A DNA stretch of 64,000 nucleotides from Romeriopsis navalis LEGE 11480 (GTDB lineage: Bacteria; Cyanobacteriota; Cyanobacteriia; Leptolyngbyales; Leptolyngbyaceae). The translations under genes were made by a program, and so were the position numbers. Below, one piece after another: positions 1-9,560 of this stretch. The stretch is taken from positions 1 to 64,000 of the forward strand of contig NZ_JADEXQ010000016.1 in the NCBI RefSeq assembly GCF_015207035.1, in the 5' to 3' direction. The notes under the pieces were generated by a model that saw only the letters and a list, made by a program, of their open reading frames with translations, ran no database searches and was not told the origin of the DNA. The number at the start of each line of letters is the position of its first letter. The first letter of the stretch is position 1.

Positions 1-1616
1 TTGAGCCAGGCGATCGCGTTTGATTGGCCGCTACGTGCGAGTTTCATGGCAGCATTCCAAGCCTGTAATGCGCGATTGCCAGGGGTAATCGTTGTGGCGG
101 CTTTGAGTCGGCGAATGAGTTGTCCGGCGTCAGCATTGAGGAGTTCAATGACATCTTCGCGATCGCCGGGTACGGACTTGACGACGGCGATGGCTTTTTC
201 CCACCGACCATCCAGGAGATGGGCTTGGACTTGTTGGCTGGTACTCGCGGAATCACGATCGGCCTGGGTTTGAAACCGCTTGGCATGGTAGGCGATAACG
301 TCCCGCTGCAGTCCCGCTACAGGGTTTTTGGTAAAGGTTTGTTTGCCAAATGACTGGAGCCGTTTGAGTGCTAAAGACCAAAGGCCATTGCGGGCTAAAT
401 CAATTGCATCAGCGTATTGTCGATCGTTGAGGGCCGGTTGCTTCAGGTCGATCGGCTTCAGTGCGAGACCGCTAACATTACGGCTATCTGGCTGTAATGA
501 ATAAACCTGATATAGCGTCTCAAGCCCGATCGTTTGGTCCACCACCAGCTCCGATGTGCCACCCGAGGCAATATTTTCCCAATTGGGCAATTCGCCGTTA
601 GGACTGCTCCAAGGAACCATCGCAACGAGGCTAGCGGTTTTGGGACTATAGAGAAAAATCTGACCGTAAAGCCCGAGCTGCGTCTGCTCACCTTTCAGGG
701 TGAGCCAGGTGCCACCTTTCGGGGCGCGGCGTTCTAGTTTTTCAACCCTGTCAAATCCCAGGAGTCGATCGCTTGGCGGTGGAACATCGACTTGGGCATT
801 CACAAAGGGTTCTTGGACAAACCAATCTTCCATTCCCGAGATTGGCAGCTGGTCAATCATTTGGAAATGCGGTGACTTGGCTTTTTTATAGGGATGTTGC
901 GTTGGCCGATAAACCCGGAGTTCGACGATCTTGGTGCAGGTATTGAGACTACTGATGCAGGTGTTATCGGTTTTTAACACCGGAATCAGCATGTCGGCTT
1001 GTTTGCCGTTGGTGAGGCGGATTTTGGCGCCCATTGTGAGTCCAGAGGCCTTGAGCTGTCGCTGGACCTCAATCAGCGTATAGGGTTGATCCCAACCGGC
1101 AATCTTGATTTGCAGGGGTTTGGGTAAGTATGAGTTGACCCACACGATCGATTTGGGATGCATCAAATACTGCATACTGAGCCAGCCAATGCCGCTCACT
1201 AAGCTGCCAACGCCAATCACCAGAAGGACCGATGAAATGCTGCTCATCCAAGGTCGATAGCGCAGTTCGAATTTAAACGGCTTTTTCTCCCGCTTGGTTT
1301 TGGTTTTTGGGTCAGGTTCTTCTGGTGCGTAGGGAAACCAGTTAGATTTTGGTAAATTCCGTCGTTGGGCCGGATGCTCCGTTTTGAACCAAGTGTTGCG
1401 TTTTTTCTGCCAGGGGAAGCGGAATGATTTTTTGGGTGCGCGCCTGGCTGACCGACTACCTGGAGCGGCCTGAGTCCTTTGGGTGAAGCGTTTTCGGCCC
1501 TGGGATGGAGCAGTTTTGCGGTTCGGTCTTGACCGTCTGTTTTGGGTCTGAGGGTTTGGTTTTCTGGGCGCTGGACCGCGGGGTGGCTGGCCAGGGCGGC
1601 GGGGTGGGCGTTGCAT
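1..1616 (-). CDS. Membrane-anchored protein of unknown function, C-terminus beyond left edge
   Basis: An open frame of 538 codons starts at ATG 1616-1614 and is still open at base 1. Residues 1-120 are very basic and rich in Pro, Arg, Lys and Gln, so probably disordered and cytoplasmic. One hydrophobic segment lies at about residues 127-149. The remainder is soluble and presumably on the far side of the membrane. It reads as real protein, with no stop and normal codon use, and ends in a helical region. The start lies 2 bp after the stop of the upstream glycosyltransferase gene, so the two are probably co-transcribed. I recognise no catalytic domain. A cell-envelope role is inferred only from the neighbours. 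Topology is predicted from hydrophobicity alone. Confidence 0.85.
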   Translation of the reverse strand, partial: MQRPPRRPGQPPRGPAPRKPNPQTQNRRSRPNRKTAPSQGRKRFTQRTQAAPGSRSARRAPKKSFRFPWQKKRNTWFKTEHPAQRRNLPKSNWFPYAPEEPDPKTKTKREKKPFKFELRYRPWMSSISSVLLVIGVGSLVSGIGWLSMQYLMHPKSIVWVNSYLPKPLQIKIAGWDQPYTLIEVQRQLKASGLTMGAKIRLTNGKQADMLIPVLKTDNTCISSLNTCTKIVELRVYRPTQHPYKKAKSPHFQMIDQLPISGMEDWFVQEPFVNAQVDVPPPSDRLLGFDRVEKLERRAPKGGTWLTLKGEQTQLGLYGQIFLYSPKTASLVAMVPWSSPNGELPNWENIASGGTSELVVDQTIGLETLYQVYSLQPDSRNVSGLALKPIDLKQPALNDRQYADAIDLARNGLWSLALKRLQSFGKQTFTKNPVAGLQRDVIAYHAKRFQTQADRDSASTSQQVQAHLLDGRWEKAIAVVKSVPGDREDVIELLNADAGQLIRRLKAATTITPGNRALQAWNAAMKLARSGQSNAIAWL

Positions 1617-1618
1617 CA

Positions 1619-2815
1619 CTAAACCTCGCCAAGGACGACTTGGGCATAGCGCGCACCGGCATTTTCCCAGATGAATTCTTGGGTGACGTAGGTATGTGCG
1701 GCATCGGCGATCGCCTGACGCAGGTTAGCGTCTTCAAATAATTGACTAATTCCGCCAACGTATTCGGGCACTGATTCGGCCCGCACAGCCCGTTGGGGCT
1801 GCTCGATCGCTAATCCCTCTAAGCCGCGCTCCCCCGAAATAACTGGTACACCCGCGGCCATTGCCTCGAGTGTTTTATTTTTGATCCCGAAACCCGTTCG
1901 CATAGGAATTACACACACTGTCGCCTGATGAAGGTATTCTGCCATTGATTCCACGGATCCGGTCACTTCGATCGCGGAATTTTTGCCTAACGCGATAATT
2001 TCTGGTGTTGGTCTTGCGCCCACCAGCGAAATTTTCACCTCAGGATAGCGCTGCTGAAGGGCTGGCAGAATTTCTTCGCAAAGAAACTTCGCAGCATCAA
2101 TGTTCGCGAGATTATCCATGGCCCCAATGAACATCAAATGCTGGCCTCCTGGATCCTGAGTACGCTTCGGGAAGGCGGCGAAGTCGACGCCATTGGGAAT
2201 GACGGCAATCGGTGTTGTGGGGGCGAATTGCTGCAGTTGTACTTGGTCGTCGGGGGTTGTGGCAACAATCTGGCTAAATTTTTGGCAGTATCGTTGCTCG
2301 TAGCGTTTTAGCAGGGGAAGATTAATCCGATCACGCAACGCATTTTCGGCTGTACCCGTTTGCAGTTGGTTTAAACAGGTGGCATAAACCGAGCTATGGA
2401 CATTCACAATTGTGCGCACCCGATCGCGCCATTCCGGTCGAATATAGGCTTCATTGACGCAATGTTCGGCCGTAATCACATCGAACTTTTCGGCCACAAC
2501 GGCTTGGTCAATCCATTGCTGCATTGCCTCGGAGTAACCGGCTTTGACGCTGGGTGGCATGCCGTGAATCGCGAATTCTGCCAGGCGTTGCAGCTTCGAC
2601 CCGGCGGCGGTGCTGGGTCGATCAAAGATCACTAACTCGTCCACACAATCACGTAGACCGGCAATTTCCTCATCCGTAACGGCGGCTGTGCGTTGCGTTG
2701 CCAAAGTTACATGACTCTCTCGCTGGAGATACCGCATGAGGTGGAATGTCCGCACATGTGTCCCTCCACGGGTAGGTGGATAGGGGAAAGTATTGGACAA
2801 CATTAAGATCTTCAT
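1619..2815 (-). CDS. Family 4 glycosyltransferase
   Basis: 398 residues with the GT-B two-domain layout. The N-terminus MKILMLSNTFPYPPTRGG is the usual glycine-rich acceptor-domain start. The C-terminal half has IPNGVDF near residue 205 and the GT4 donor-site block GFGIKNKTLEAMAAGVPV near residues 310-330, where the family E-x7-E motif is represented by its second Glu. The family transfers sugars from NDP- or polyprenyl-linked donors with retention. Donor and acceptor cannot be told from sequence. It is first in a two-gene unit with the partial membrane protein and diverges from a second glycan gene set at 3071. A role in exopolysaccharide or glycolipid synthesis is inference. Confidence 0.88.
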   Translation of the reverse strand: MKILMLSNTFPYPPTRGGTHVRTFHLMRYLQRESHVTLATQRTAAVTDEEIAGLRDCVDELVIFDRPSTAAGSKLQRLAEFAIHGMPPSVKAGYSEAMQQWIDQAVVAEKFDVITAEHCVNEAYIRPEWRDRVRTIVNVHSSVYATCLNQLQTGTAENALRDRINLPLLKRYEQRYCQKFSQIVATTPDDQVQLQQFAPTTPIAVIPNGVDFAAFPKRTQDPGGQHLMFIGAMDNLANIDAAKFLCEEILPALQQRYPEVKISLVGARPTPEIIALGKNSAIEVTGSVESMAEYLHQATVCVIPMRTGFGIKNKTLEAMAAGVPVISGERGLEGLAIEQPQRAVRAESVPEYVGGISQLFEDANLRQAIADAAHTYVTQEFIWENAGARYAQVVLGEV

Positions 2816-3070
2816 GAGCAGTGCGGCGCGAGCGATGAGGATTGGTGAAATTACTGGCGTGGCGCTAAAAAATTAGCTACAAATAGTACATGAGCCTGCG
2901 TGGTTTCGCTGAAGAAGGACTGGCCTGAGTGGTGATGACTTCTAGTATTTACGCAGTCCTTGGTGTGAAACAGGGGATTGCCGACAATTCGTTGAATTTA
3001 CGGACTCATTGAATTTGCGTACTTAGGGTGCCCGATCTGCTGCTTTGACAATCTATTCCAACCAAAGACC

Positions 3071-4093
3071 ATGAAAACTTTTGGCATATATACCCTTGGT
3101 AATGACGGTGTTTATGATCAGGTGATTGCCCTGCTCAACAGCATTGAGCGGAATGTCGGGCAGGATATTCCAGTCTGTATTATTCCGTTTGATAACCGGA
3201 TGCAGAAGTTGGAAAAGGCGATTGCCGATCGGCCCCAGGTGACGATTTTTGATAATGCAGCTTCGATTGCCCGTTGGGATCGGTTTGCGGAAGAAGTCTG
3301 GGCCGCACATTCGCAGTCAGCCGCCGTGAATTTTCGCAGTGTGCCGAAGTGGTATAAGCAGTGCCAGCTGTTGCGGAAGATGTCGGCGTTTGATGGTGAG
3401 TTTGAGCAGTTTGTGTTTTATGACGCCGATAGTTTGGCGATGCAGCCCTTGGATGATGTGATCGCCAAGCTGCAAACCCATGATTTTGTATTTGATGATT
3501 GGGAGCACCAGAAGCAAACGGATGTTGCCGCACTCAAGTTTGACTTGATTGAGGCGGAGCTGGGTTTAAGTGAGGCGGAAGTGCGACCGCAAATTCATTG
3601 TTCGAGTTTCTTTGGGGGACATCGTGATTACTTCAGTCCGCGCGTGTTGCGGGAGTTGAAGCAGCGCCTGGTGGAGGATGACGAAATTAATTGGATTAAT
3701 GATTTGGCATTTTGGTGCGATGCGGATTTGTTCTCTTACATTACGCTGCGGTTAGAGGCGACGGTGTGGAACTATACCTTGAGTCCAGTGGGGCGCGATC
3801 GTACCGGAAATACCGCAGAAGCACGGTACGTAAACCGCGATCAGGTGTTGTACAACGAAGAGGGTGTTAAGCCAATCCGCCGTTTGCATTACATCACGCA
3901 TTCTGCCGCTCGTTTCCGTCAGCTTTGTCGGGGTGAGGTGGTAGAGCTGCCGCAACAGGAACTGTTTTTGTATTATCGCTTTTTGCATGAGCCGGAGCGC
4001 TGCCCGAAGGTCTTTCGAGTGCCGAGTTGGGTGCAGTTGCGGTCACGGTCTATGAGTTCTAAGGTGAAAAAGTTGCAGCAGCTGATTGCTTAG
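3071..4093 (+). CDS. Putative nucleotide-sugar transferase-like protein (GT-A fold, GT8-like)
   Basis: 340 residues starting MKTFGIYTLGNDGVYDQ. The order of features resembles GT-A glycosyltransferases of the glycogenin type: an N-terminal strand, a stretch on bystander positions (IPVCIIPFDNRM), then FVFYDADSLAMQP near residues 115-128, a D-x-D element typical of metal and sugar-nucleotide binding, and later a conserved W/H-rich segment. I recall similar cyanobacterial proteins annotated only as an uncharacterised Nostoc-type family. The ATG has no strong Shine-Dalgarno sequence. It is followed at 112 bp by a GT2 gene on the same strand, which supports a glycan role. Substrate unknown. Confidence 0.7.
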   Translation: MKTFGIYTLGNDGVYDQVIALLNSIERNVGQDIPVCIIPFDNRMQKLEKAIADRPQVTIFDNAASIARWDRFAEEVWAAHSQSAAVNFRSVPKWYKQCQLLRKMSAFDGEFEQFVFYDADSLAMQPLDDVIAKLQTHDFVFDDWEHQKQTDVAALKFDLIEAELGLSEAEVRPQIHCSSFFGGHRDYFSPRVLRELKQRLVEDDEINWINDLAFWCDADLFSYITLRLEATVWNYTLSPVGRDRTGNTAEARYVNRDQVLYNEEGVKPIRRLHYITHSAARFRQLCRGEVVELPQQELFLYYRFLHEPERCPKVFRVPSWVQLRSRSMSSKVKKLQQLIA

Positions 4094-4129
4094 TCTTTGG
4101 GGTCGGGCGGATTGGTGGTTGGTTATTGA

Positions 4130-4185
4130 GAACGGGGGACTTTGCCCCCGCGTCCCCTTCTCGTTGAGGGAAGGGGTGAATTAAG
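4130..4185. repeat. GC-rich hairpin repeat between glycan genes
   Basis: Two adjacent inverted repeats lie between the genes ending at 4093 and starting at 4205: GGGGGACTTTGCCCCC (about 4135-4150) and CCCCTTCTCGTTGAGG followed by GAAGGGG (about 4153-4177). They resemble the palindromic REP-like elements scattered in cyanobacterial genomes and share the GGGGGACTTT word with the insertion in menD at 21461-21500. There is no T-tract, so a terminator is less likely than a mobile or structural repeat. Confidence 0.55.
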
Positions 4186-4204
4186 CCGTTTTTTGCTTTT
4201 CCCC

Positions 4205-5146
4205 ATGCCTAAAATTTCTGTTTGTATTCCGACGTTTAATCGTGAACATTTTTTGCCGATCGCGATCGAGAGTGTGCGCTTGCAGACGGAGCGTGATTGG
4301 GAGCTGATTGTTTGCGATGATGGATCGAACGATCGCACAGTCGATATTATGGCGGCTTATCAGATGCGCGATCCGCGGATTCGCTATGTCCGACATGAAC
4401 AGAATGTTGGCAAGAGCAACAATATGCGATCGGGGTTTGAGGCGGCGACGGGAGAGTATTTCATCAAGTTTGATGATGACGATCGTTTGACGCCGGAGTT
4501 TTTGGCGAAAACCAGCCAGATTTTAGCCGACCATGATGCGATTGATTTTGTGGGGACGGACCATTGGGTGATTGACCCGGATAATCAGCGACGTCTGGAT
4601 TGGACTGATGCGAATACGCAGAAGTGGGGGCGATCGGATTTGCCAGAGGGGGCGATCGAGAACCTGCTGGAAGTTCTGTTCGTCAAACAAAGTTTGCAAA
4701 TTGGTGCAACGCTTTTCCGCCGGGATGCGCTGGTGGCAGCTGGCTATATGCGGGCGAACATTCAGAACTGTGAGGATAACGATCTGTTAGTGCGATTGGC
4801 GGAAGCTGGGAAGTCTGCCTATTATTTGCCGGAGCGGTTGATGGAATATCGCTTCCATCCGGAGCAGCAGAGCCCGGGACGAGCAATTCAGTATTTAAGT
4901 GACAAGCTGAACTATTTGCGGAATTTCACGTTTGAGCAACCGAACGTGGAGCGCGTGCGCGTGCAGCGGATTGCTGAGACGCAGGTGTTGCTGGGATTAC
5001 GGTTGATTGAGCAGGGGGATACTGACGCGGGACGAATTTTGCTGTGGCAAGGACGACAGCATTCACCGGCCAAGATGCTGGTGGGGATGGCTTTATCCTG
5101 TTTGCCCGTAGATGTCCGTCCGGCAGCGTTTGGGCGATTTCGATAG
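4205..5146 (+). CDS. Family 2 glycosyltransferase
   Basis: 313 residues from ATG 4205. The frame is open further upstream through the hairpin repeat, but MPKISVCIPTFNREHFLP is the canonical GT2 start, so the shorter form is chosen. The GT-A fold shows ELIVCDDGSNDRT near residues 35-47 and the metal-binding FDDDDRLTPEF near residues 95-105. A later W/E-rich region, NCEDNDLLVRLAEAG, carries the ED catalytic-base motif near residue 190. The family makes beta-glycosidic bonds by inversion. It sits behind the GT8-like gene and probably decorates the same polymer. Acceptor unknown. Confidence 0.88.
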   Translation: MPKISVCIPTFNREHFLPIAIESVRLQTERDWELIVCDDGSNDRTVDIMAAYQMRDPRIRYVRHEQNVGKSNNMRSGFEAATGEYFIKFDDDDRLTPEFLAKTSQILADHDAIDFVGTDHWVIDPDNQRRLDWTDANTQKWGRSDLPEGAIENLLEVLFVKQSLQIGATLFRRDALVAAGYMRANIQNCEDNDLLVRLAEAGKSAYYLPERLMEYRFHPEQQSPGRAIQYLSDKLNYLRNFTFEQPNVERVRVQRIAETQVLLGLRLIEQGDTDAGRILLWQGRQHSPAKMLVGMALSCLPVDVRPAAFGRFR

Positions 5147-5212
5147 TCCGCTCCGCATTGGGTAAGCGGTCATTTTTGGGAATTGCGTATCGATTAAGAC
5201 TGGAGATTAAGG

Positions 5213-5791
5213 ATGAACGGGAATTATCAGCAAGTGAGAGCGTTTTATCAACATCAACTTCTCCTGAGTGATTACGAGATTGGTGGTTTGAGCAAGGGTT
5301 TTGCGGACTCGCGCATTGCCCGGATTGAGCTTGGCCGGCTGGGTAATTCTGGTTTATTCGATAGTGTTGAAATGGAGCTGATTGTCGTTGATGTACCGTC
5401 GCCAGTGCGTAAGGCGTTCGATCGGCACGCTTGGTTGTCCAAGTATTGTTTGAGTAACGTCTGTCTTTTTCGAGTGCCTGTTGCGGGTCAAGTAACTTAT
5501 GCCTTAACGGCTTTGGGGTATGTGAGTGATGGGTGGGACGGGTTCTGCCAATTGCTTGAAATTTTTGATCATACAGGTGTTTTTGTGGGTGCGACTAAAG
5601 CGGAGGCGGATAACTTCACTTGGTTAACCGTGCCATTTAATGGTGATGCCTTTCCCGGTAGCCCAGATGTTCACTGGACTCCAACCGCGACAGTCGACGA
5701 AAATGCGCTGTGGTCGGTTGAGAAAGCGATGCGAATTGAAGATCAGGGAAAAATGGCCCGTCTAAAATTCCCTTGGGCCGATATCGCTTGA
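5213..5791 (+). CDS. Hypothetical protein
   Basis: 192 residues, ATG preceded by AAGG at close spacing. No signal peptide or membrane segment. The sequence is a mixed alpha/beta soluble protein with a phrase VEMELIVVDVPSPVR near residues 58-72 and a Trp-rich C-terminus. I do not recognise a family. It lies 67 bp behind the GT2 gene on the same strand and is followed by a strong hairpin, so it may be the last gene of the glycan unit. No function is proposed. Confidence 0.7.
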   Translation: MNGNYQQVRAFYQHQLLLSDYEIGGLSKGFADSRIARIELGRLGNSGLFDSVEMELIVVDVPSPVRKAFDRHAWLSKYCLSNVCLFRVPVAGQVTYALTALGYVSDGWDGFCQLLEIFDHTGVFVGATKAEADNFTWLTVPFNGDAFPGSPDVHWTPTATVDENALWSVEKAMRIEDQGKMARLKFPWADIA

Positions 5792-5833
5792 ACACCCCGA
5801 TCGATGGTGAGATATTCCCGATGTGATGGCCTC

Positions 5834-5866
5834 ACCTCATGCGTCCAAATTGCGCATGAGGTTTTG
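5834..5866 (+). terminator. Rho-independent terminator-like hairpin
   Basis: A 10-bp perfect stem (ACCTCATGCG at 5834-5843 pairing with CGCATGAGGT at 5853-5862) with a 9-nt loop, followed by TTTT. It lies 43 bp after the stop of the hypothetical gene and before the convergent CPBP gene, so it can end transcription of the glycan unit. Confidence 0.7.
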
Positions 5867-5930
5867 GCTTTGGCTTTGTGAATCGATCGGCTGGGGGATT
5901 AATTGACTTGTTGTTGGGTTGCGCGTTGCT

Positions 5931-6470
5931 TCATCCAACCGACTCAAATTTTGCGAGCCCGCCAAAGACTAGCAACCACAAGCTGACAATCGCCCAATGC
6001 AAAAATACCGCCGTCCAGATCGATCGGCTTTGCCAATAACTGAACGTACAGGCAATCCCAACTAACCCGACGCCAATTAAAAATGCTGGCGTTTTGAAGA
6101 AATCTGGTGTCCAAGGTGGTACATGGTAGAGCACAAATAAAATCCAACTGCACATTTGCCAAAGCCGCTGGACCATTGGGCGCATTGGTTCCGTAGGATG
6201 CGGCAATAACAGCACGCGAAAAATTAGTTCCTCATTTATCCCAGGCATGAGTAAGGCGGTTGCCGCAACCGTGATTACTAACCCTGGATTGAGCTGCGGT
6301 GCGAGTTTCAGAAACCCTGTGTGAAAGCCGATCGGCAAGTAAATCAACCCAAATAACCCCAGCAAAATCAGCGTATATCGCCAATCGCGTGGGGCAGGAA
6401 TTGTGATGACTGCGGTTTGGATGCGATAGCGGAGTCGATCGTGCCAACGCAAAGACTGGATTGGCTGCAC
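5931..6470 (-). CDS. CPBP family glutamic-type intramembrane protease
   Basis: 179 residues with four or more hydrophobic helices. The family's first motif E-E-x3-R is present as NEELIFR near residues 78-84, and the second and third motifs fit the His in VLYHVPPW (residue about 115) and the His in VFLHWAIV (about 157). These residues bind water or metal in Rce1-type proteases and process prenylated or membrane substrates. The start is GTG at 6470 and its first base is the last base of the uvrB stop (TAGTG), so translation is probably coupled. The link to UvrB is positional; no shared function is known. Confidence 0.85.
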   Translation of the reverse strand: MQPIQSLRWHDRLRYRIQTAVITIPAPRDWRYTLILLGLFGLIYLPIGFHTGFLKLAPQLNPGLVITVAATALLMPGINEELIFRVLLLPHPTEPMRPMVQRLWQMCSWILFVLYHVPPWTPDFFKTPAFLIGVGLVGIACTFSYWQSRSIWTAVFLHWAIVSLWLLVFGGLAKFESVG

Positions 6471-8476
6471 TAGGATTTTCGCCCGAGCAGCTTATCGCGC
6501 AACGTTTTGATCTTGTCGCGATATTTCGCGGCGTCTTCAAACTCCATTTTCTTGGCGGATTCTTTCATCTGATCTTCCATTTGCTTAATTAGCACCGGAA
6601 TATCTTCTAGGGGAATGTCATTGACTTGGGTGTAGGCTTCTTCCAGTTCTTGGGAGTTGAGCCGCCGGGAGACATCGAGAAAACTCAAGATCGCATTGGT
6701 CGATCGTTTGATAATCGACTTTGGCGTGATGCCATGTTTCTTGTTGTAGGCAATTTGGACTTTGCGTCGGTCTTCGGTGACTTTAATCGCTTTGGCCATG
6801 CTATCGGTCATCCGATCGCCATAGAGAATCGCTTGCCCCTGAATATGCCGCGCCGCCCGTCCGATCGTTTGAATCAACGATCGCTCGGCCCGCAGGAAGC
6901 CTTCTTTATCCGCGTCAAGAATTGCCACCAGTGAAACTTCCGGTAAGTCCAAGCCTTCACGCAGGAGGTTAACCCCGATCAGCACGTCGAATAGTCCCTC
7001 GCGCAGGTCTTGAAGAATTTCGATTCGTTCGATCGAACTGATCTCCGAATGCAAATAACGAACTCTTACACCACGTTCTTGGAAATACTCGGTTAAATCC
7101 TCAGCCATCCGTTTGGTTAACGTTGTCACCAATGTTCGTTCATTACGTTGGCTCCGTTCTTGGATTTCACCCAATAAGTCATCAACTTGCCCTTCGGTCG
7201 GTCGCACAAAGATTTCTGGATCGAGTACCCCAGTCGGCCGAATCACCTGATGCACGATATTTTCTTCAGATTGCTCAACTTCCCATTCGCCGGGAGTCGC
7301 TGATACGAAAATACATTGCTTCACTTTATTCCAAAACTCATCGGCTTTGAGGGGACGATTATCTGCGGCACTGGGCAACCGGAAACCGTGATCGATTAAA
7401 ACACGCTTGCGGGCTTGATCACCGTTGTACATGGCCCGAATCTGGGGAATCGTCACGTGGGACTCGTCAATCACTAAAAGCCAATCATCATGGGGGAAGT
7501 AATCGACTAGACATTCCGGTGGATCGCCAGCATTCCGCCCGGCTAAGTGGCGTGAATAGTTTTCGACACCCTGGCAAAACCCTACTTCTTGCAGGACTTC
7601 TAAGTCGTAGCGGGTGCGTTGGTCGATGCGTTGTGATTCGAGTAATTTGCCTTGGCCTTCTAATTCCTCTAAGCGTTCTTTTAATTCATCCCGAATGGCA
7701 TTGCAGGCTTCTTGGAGCCGGTCTTCGGGGGTGACAAAGTGACGGGCGGGATAGATATTTACCGCTTCCATACTTTGCATCGTCGCCCCAGTGATTGGGT
7801 CAACGTAGCGAATTGCATCGATTTCATCGCCGAAGAATTCTACGCGAATGATCCGGTCTTCGTAGGCCGGGCCAATTTCTAGTACATCGCCTTTGACCCG
7901 GAATCGCCCCCGGCCAATGTCTAAATCATTCCGGGTGTACTGGACAGATACGAGATCCCGCAGGACTTGGCGCTGGTTGATTTCTTCGCCCACACGCAGG
8001 GGAATTGCTGCATTCAGATACTCGGTTGGTATTCCCAAACCGTAGATACAGCTAATGGAGGCGACCACAATCACGTCTTTGCGTTCAAACAGCGATCGGG
8101 TGGCCGAGTGTCGCAGCATGTCGATTTCTTCGTTAATCGATGCGGTTTTCTCGATAAAGGTGTCACTGACAGGGATATAGGCTTCCGGCTGGTAGTAGTC
8201 GTAGTAACTAATGAAATATTCCACCGCATTGTCTGGGAAAAATTCCCGTAGCTCATTACAGAGCTGAGCGGCGAGGGTTTTGTTGTGGGCTAGAACTAGG
8301 GTCGGTTTGCCGACGTTGTCGATGACACGGGCTATCGTGTGGGTTTTTCCCGTGCCCGTTGCCCCGAGTAGGGTCTGAAACTTTTTTCCGGCTTTGAGTC
8401 CCTTGGCCAGCGCTTTGATCGCTTTGGGTTGGTCACCTTTTGGTTCAAAGGGGGCTTGAATATCGAAATCTGGCAT
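6470..8476 (-). CDS. uvrB: Excinuclease ABC subunit B (UvrB)
   Basis: 668 residues, the usual UvrB length. Walker A GATGTGKT at residues 38-45, the DNA-clamping beta-hairpin region [20 protein letters not shown] around 91-110, DEAD-like motif VIDESHVT near 338, helicase motif QTIGRAARH near 535, and the C-terminal UVR motif ([20 protein letters not shown]) that binds UvrC. UvrB receives damaged DNA from UvrA and positions it for UvrC incision in nucleotide excision repair, in the cytoplasm. All catalytic motifs are intact. ATG 8476 is the only reasonable start. It overlaps the downstream CPBP protease by one base. Confidence 0.98.
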   Translation of the reverse strand: MPDFDIQAPFEPKGDQPKAIKALAKGLKAGKKFQTLLGATGTGKTHTIARVIDNVGKPTLVLAHNKTLAAQLCNELREFFPDNAVEYFISYYDYYQPEAYIPVSDTFIEKTASINEEIDMLRHSATRSLFERKDVIVVASISCIYGLGIPTEYLNAAIPLRVGEEINQRQVLRDLVSVQYTRNDLDIGRGRFRVKGDVLEIGPAYEDRIIRVEFFGDEIDAIRYVDPITGATMQSMEAVNIYPARHFVTPEDRLQEACNAIRDELKERLEELEGQGKLLESQRIDQRTRYDLEVLQEVGFCQGVENYSRHLAGRNAGDPPECLVDYFPHDDWLLVIDESHVTIPQIRAMYNGDQARKRVLIDHGFRLPSAADNRPLKADEFWNKVKQCIFVSATPGEWEVEQSEENIVHQVIRPTGVLDPEIFVRPTEGQVDDLLGEIQERSQRNERTLVTTLTKRMAEDLTEYFQERGVRVRYLHSEISSIERIEILQDLREGLFDVLIGVNLLREGLDLPEVSLVAILDADKEGFLRAERSLIQTIGRAARHIQGQAILYGDRMTDSMAKAIKVTEDRRKVQIAYNKKHGITPKSIIKRSTNAILSFLDVSRRLNSQELEEAYTQVNDIPLEDIPVLIKQMEDQMKESAKKMEFEDAAKYRDKIKTLRDKLLGRKS

Positions 8477-8591
8477 GGCGAGAGGTAAATGGCGGGAAAC
8501 AACCGCTTACCAGTTTAGCGAGTTTTGGCGGGGGCGGGGGTGCGGATCGGACTTCTTGACAGTGGAAATATTATGAGTGACTCAAACCCCC

Positions 8592-9485
8592 TTAACGTCT
8601 TCCTCGCCGGCCAAATCCCCCAGAGCGAGAGCGGCGACTACTGCCAAAGCCAAAGCTGCGTTTACGGCGGGTGGTAGGACGTTTGTAAGTGCGACGATCG
8701 CGCTTGAGGGTGCTGCTGCCAAAGCCGGAGCCGGTTGAGCGCTTTTGGTTGAGCGTATTTTTGCGCTTGGATGTGGCGGTGCGAGTGTTGCGGAGACGAC
8801 CGTTGCTCAGTTGACCGGTGCTCCGGAATTTCGTGCGGTTGCGTTCGACGGCAGGGGGGCGATTGTAGCGGGTGCGATATTGTGCGACCGCGCCGCGATA
8901 GCTCCGTCCATAGCCGCCGTAGCCGAAGAGCCCACCGCCGGATTGGTAGACCGGTGGCACGTAATATTGCGGTCGGAAAAGCATACTGCCGATCGCTTGC
9001 CCGGCGACAGCCCCGAGGAAGGGGGACCAAAAACTCGATTCGCGCCGGACGATGACGGTTTCGCGCTGGCCGGTGCTGGGGTTGGTTTGGACTTCGGTGA
9101 CGTTGTGGGTGTAGTTGATTTTGAAGTCTTCGGTGAGGTAGAGCGTGGGTTGTTTATTTTCGATTTTGACCGAACTTTTTTCACCGGCTTTGATTTGCTC
9201 GTCGGTGAGGCGGGCCATTTTAACGTCGGTGAGTTGAACGGTGGAAGGCATTCCCGTCGGGGTGTTCAGCAACATCAACGTATAAGCGCCGCTGGCATCA
9301 TCAAAGCTGGCTTGCTGGAGGGGGTATTGGCCGTCTTGCAGATTTTGGGTTGGGCGGGTGGTGCTGTTGCGGGTGATGGCGGGTGAATTGGTCTGGGGGG
9401 GCAGATTTGTCATGCCGGCATTGCTACAGCCCCAGAGGGGGATGAGTAGGAGGGAGGTGAGGGCGAGTTTTTTGGAGCGTGTCAT
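8592..9485 (-). CDS. Arg/Gly-rich lipoprotein of unknown function
   Basis: 297 residues. A short positively charged N-terminus, a hydrophobic stretch and the lipobox LWGC near residues 17-20 predict a lipoprotein signal. Residues 50-150 contain beta-rich sequence. A short hydrophobic glycine segment, FLGAVAGQAIGSMLF, follows near 155-170. The last 100 residues are low-complexity Arg, Ser, Gly and Thr with a net charge that is strongly positive. The glycine segment and RG-rich tail recall the N-terminal part of DUF1517 proteins, and a DUF1517 gene lies 75 bp upstream on the same strand. No enzymatic motif is seen. Confidence 0.75.
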   Translation of the reverse strand: MTRSKKLALTSLLLIPLWGCSNAGMTNLPPQTNSPAITRNSTTRPTQNLQDGQYPLQQASFDDASGAYTLMLLNTPTGMPSTVQLTDVKMARLTDEQIKAGEKSSVKIENKQPTLYLTEDFKINYTHNVTEVQTNPSTGQRETVIVRRESSFWSPFLGAVAGQAIGSMLFRPQYYVPPVYQSGGGLFGYGGYGRSYRGAVAQYRTRYNRPPAVERNRTKFRSTGQLSNGRLRNTRTATSKRKNTLNQKRSTGSGFGSSTLKRDRRTYKRPTTRRKRSFGFGSSRRSRSGGFGRRGRR

Positions 9486-9560
9486 GTTGCTTGGGGTTGA
9501 GAGGTTTGAGGTTGATGGGGTGTTTACTTATTGCGTTTGAATGTGGGGTTTACAACGGTT

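Noticed and set aside
10-166. Frequent GCGATCGC octamers
   Set aside because: These are the well-known HIP1-type words of cyanobacteria and not new; used only as a taxon hint.
8745-9386. Plus-strand frame of 213 codons opposite the lipoprotein gene
   Set aside because: Mirror of a GC-biased coding region; the minus-strand lipoprotein has a signal peptide and lipobox.
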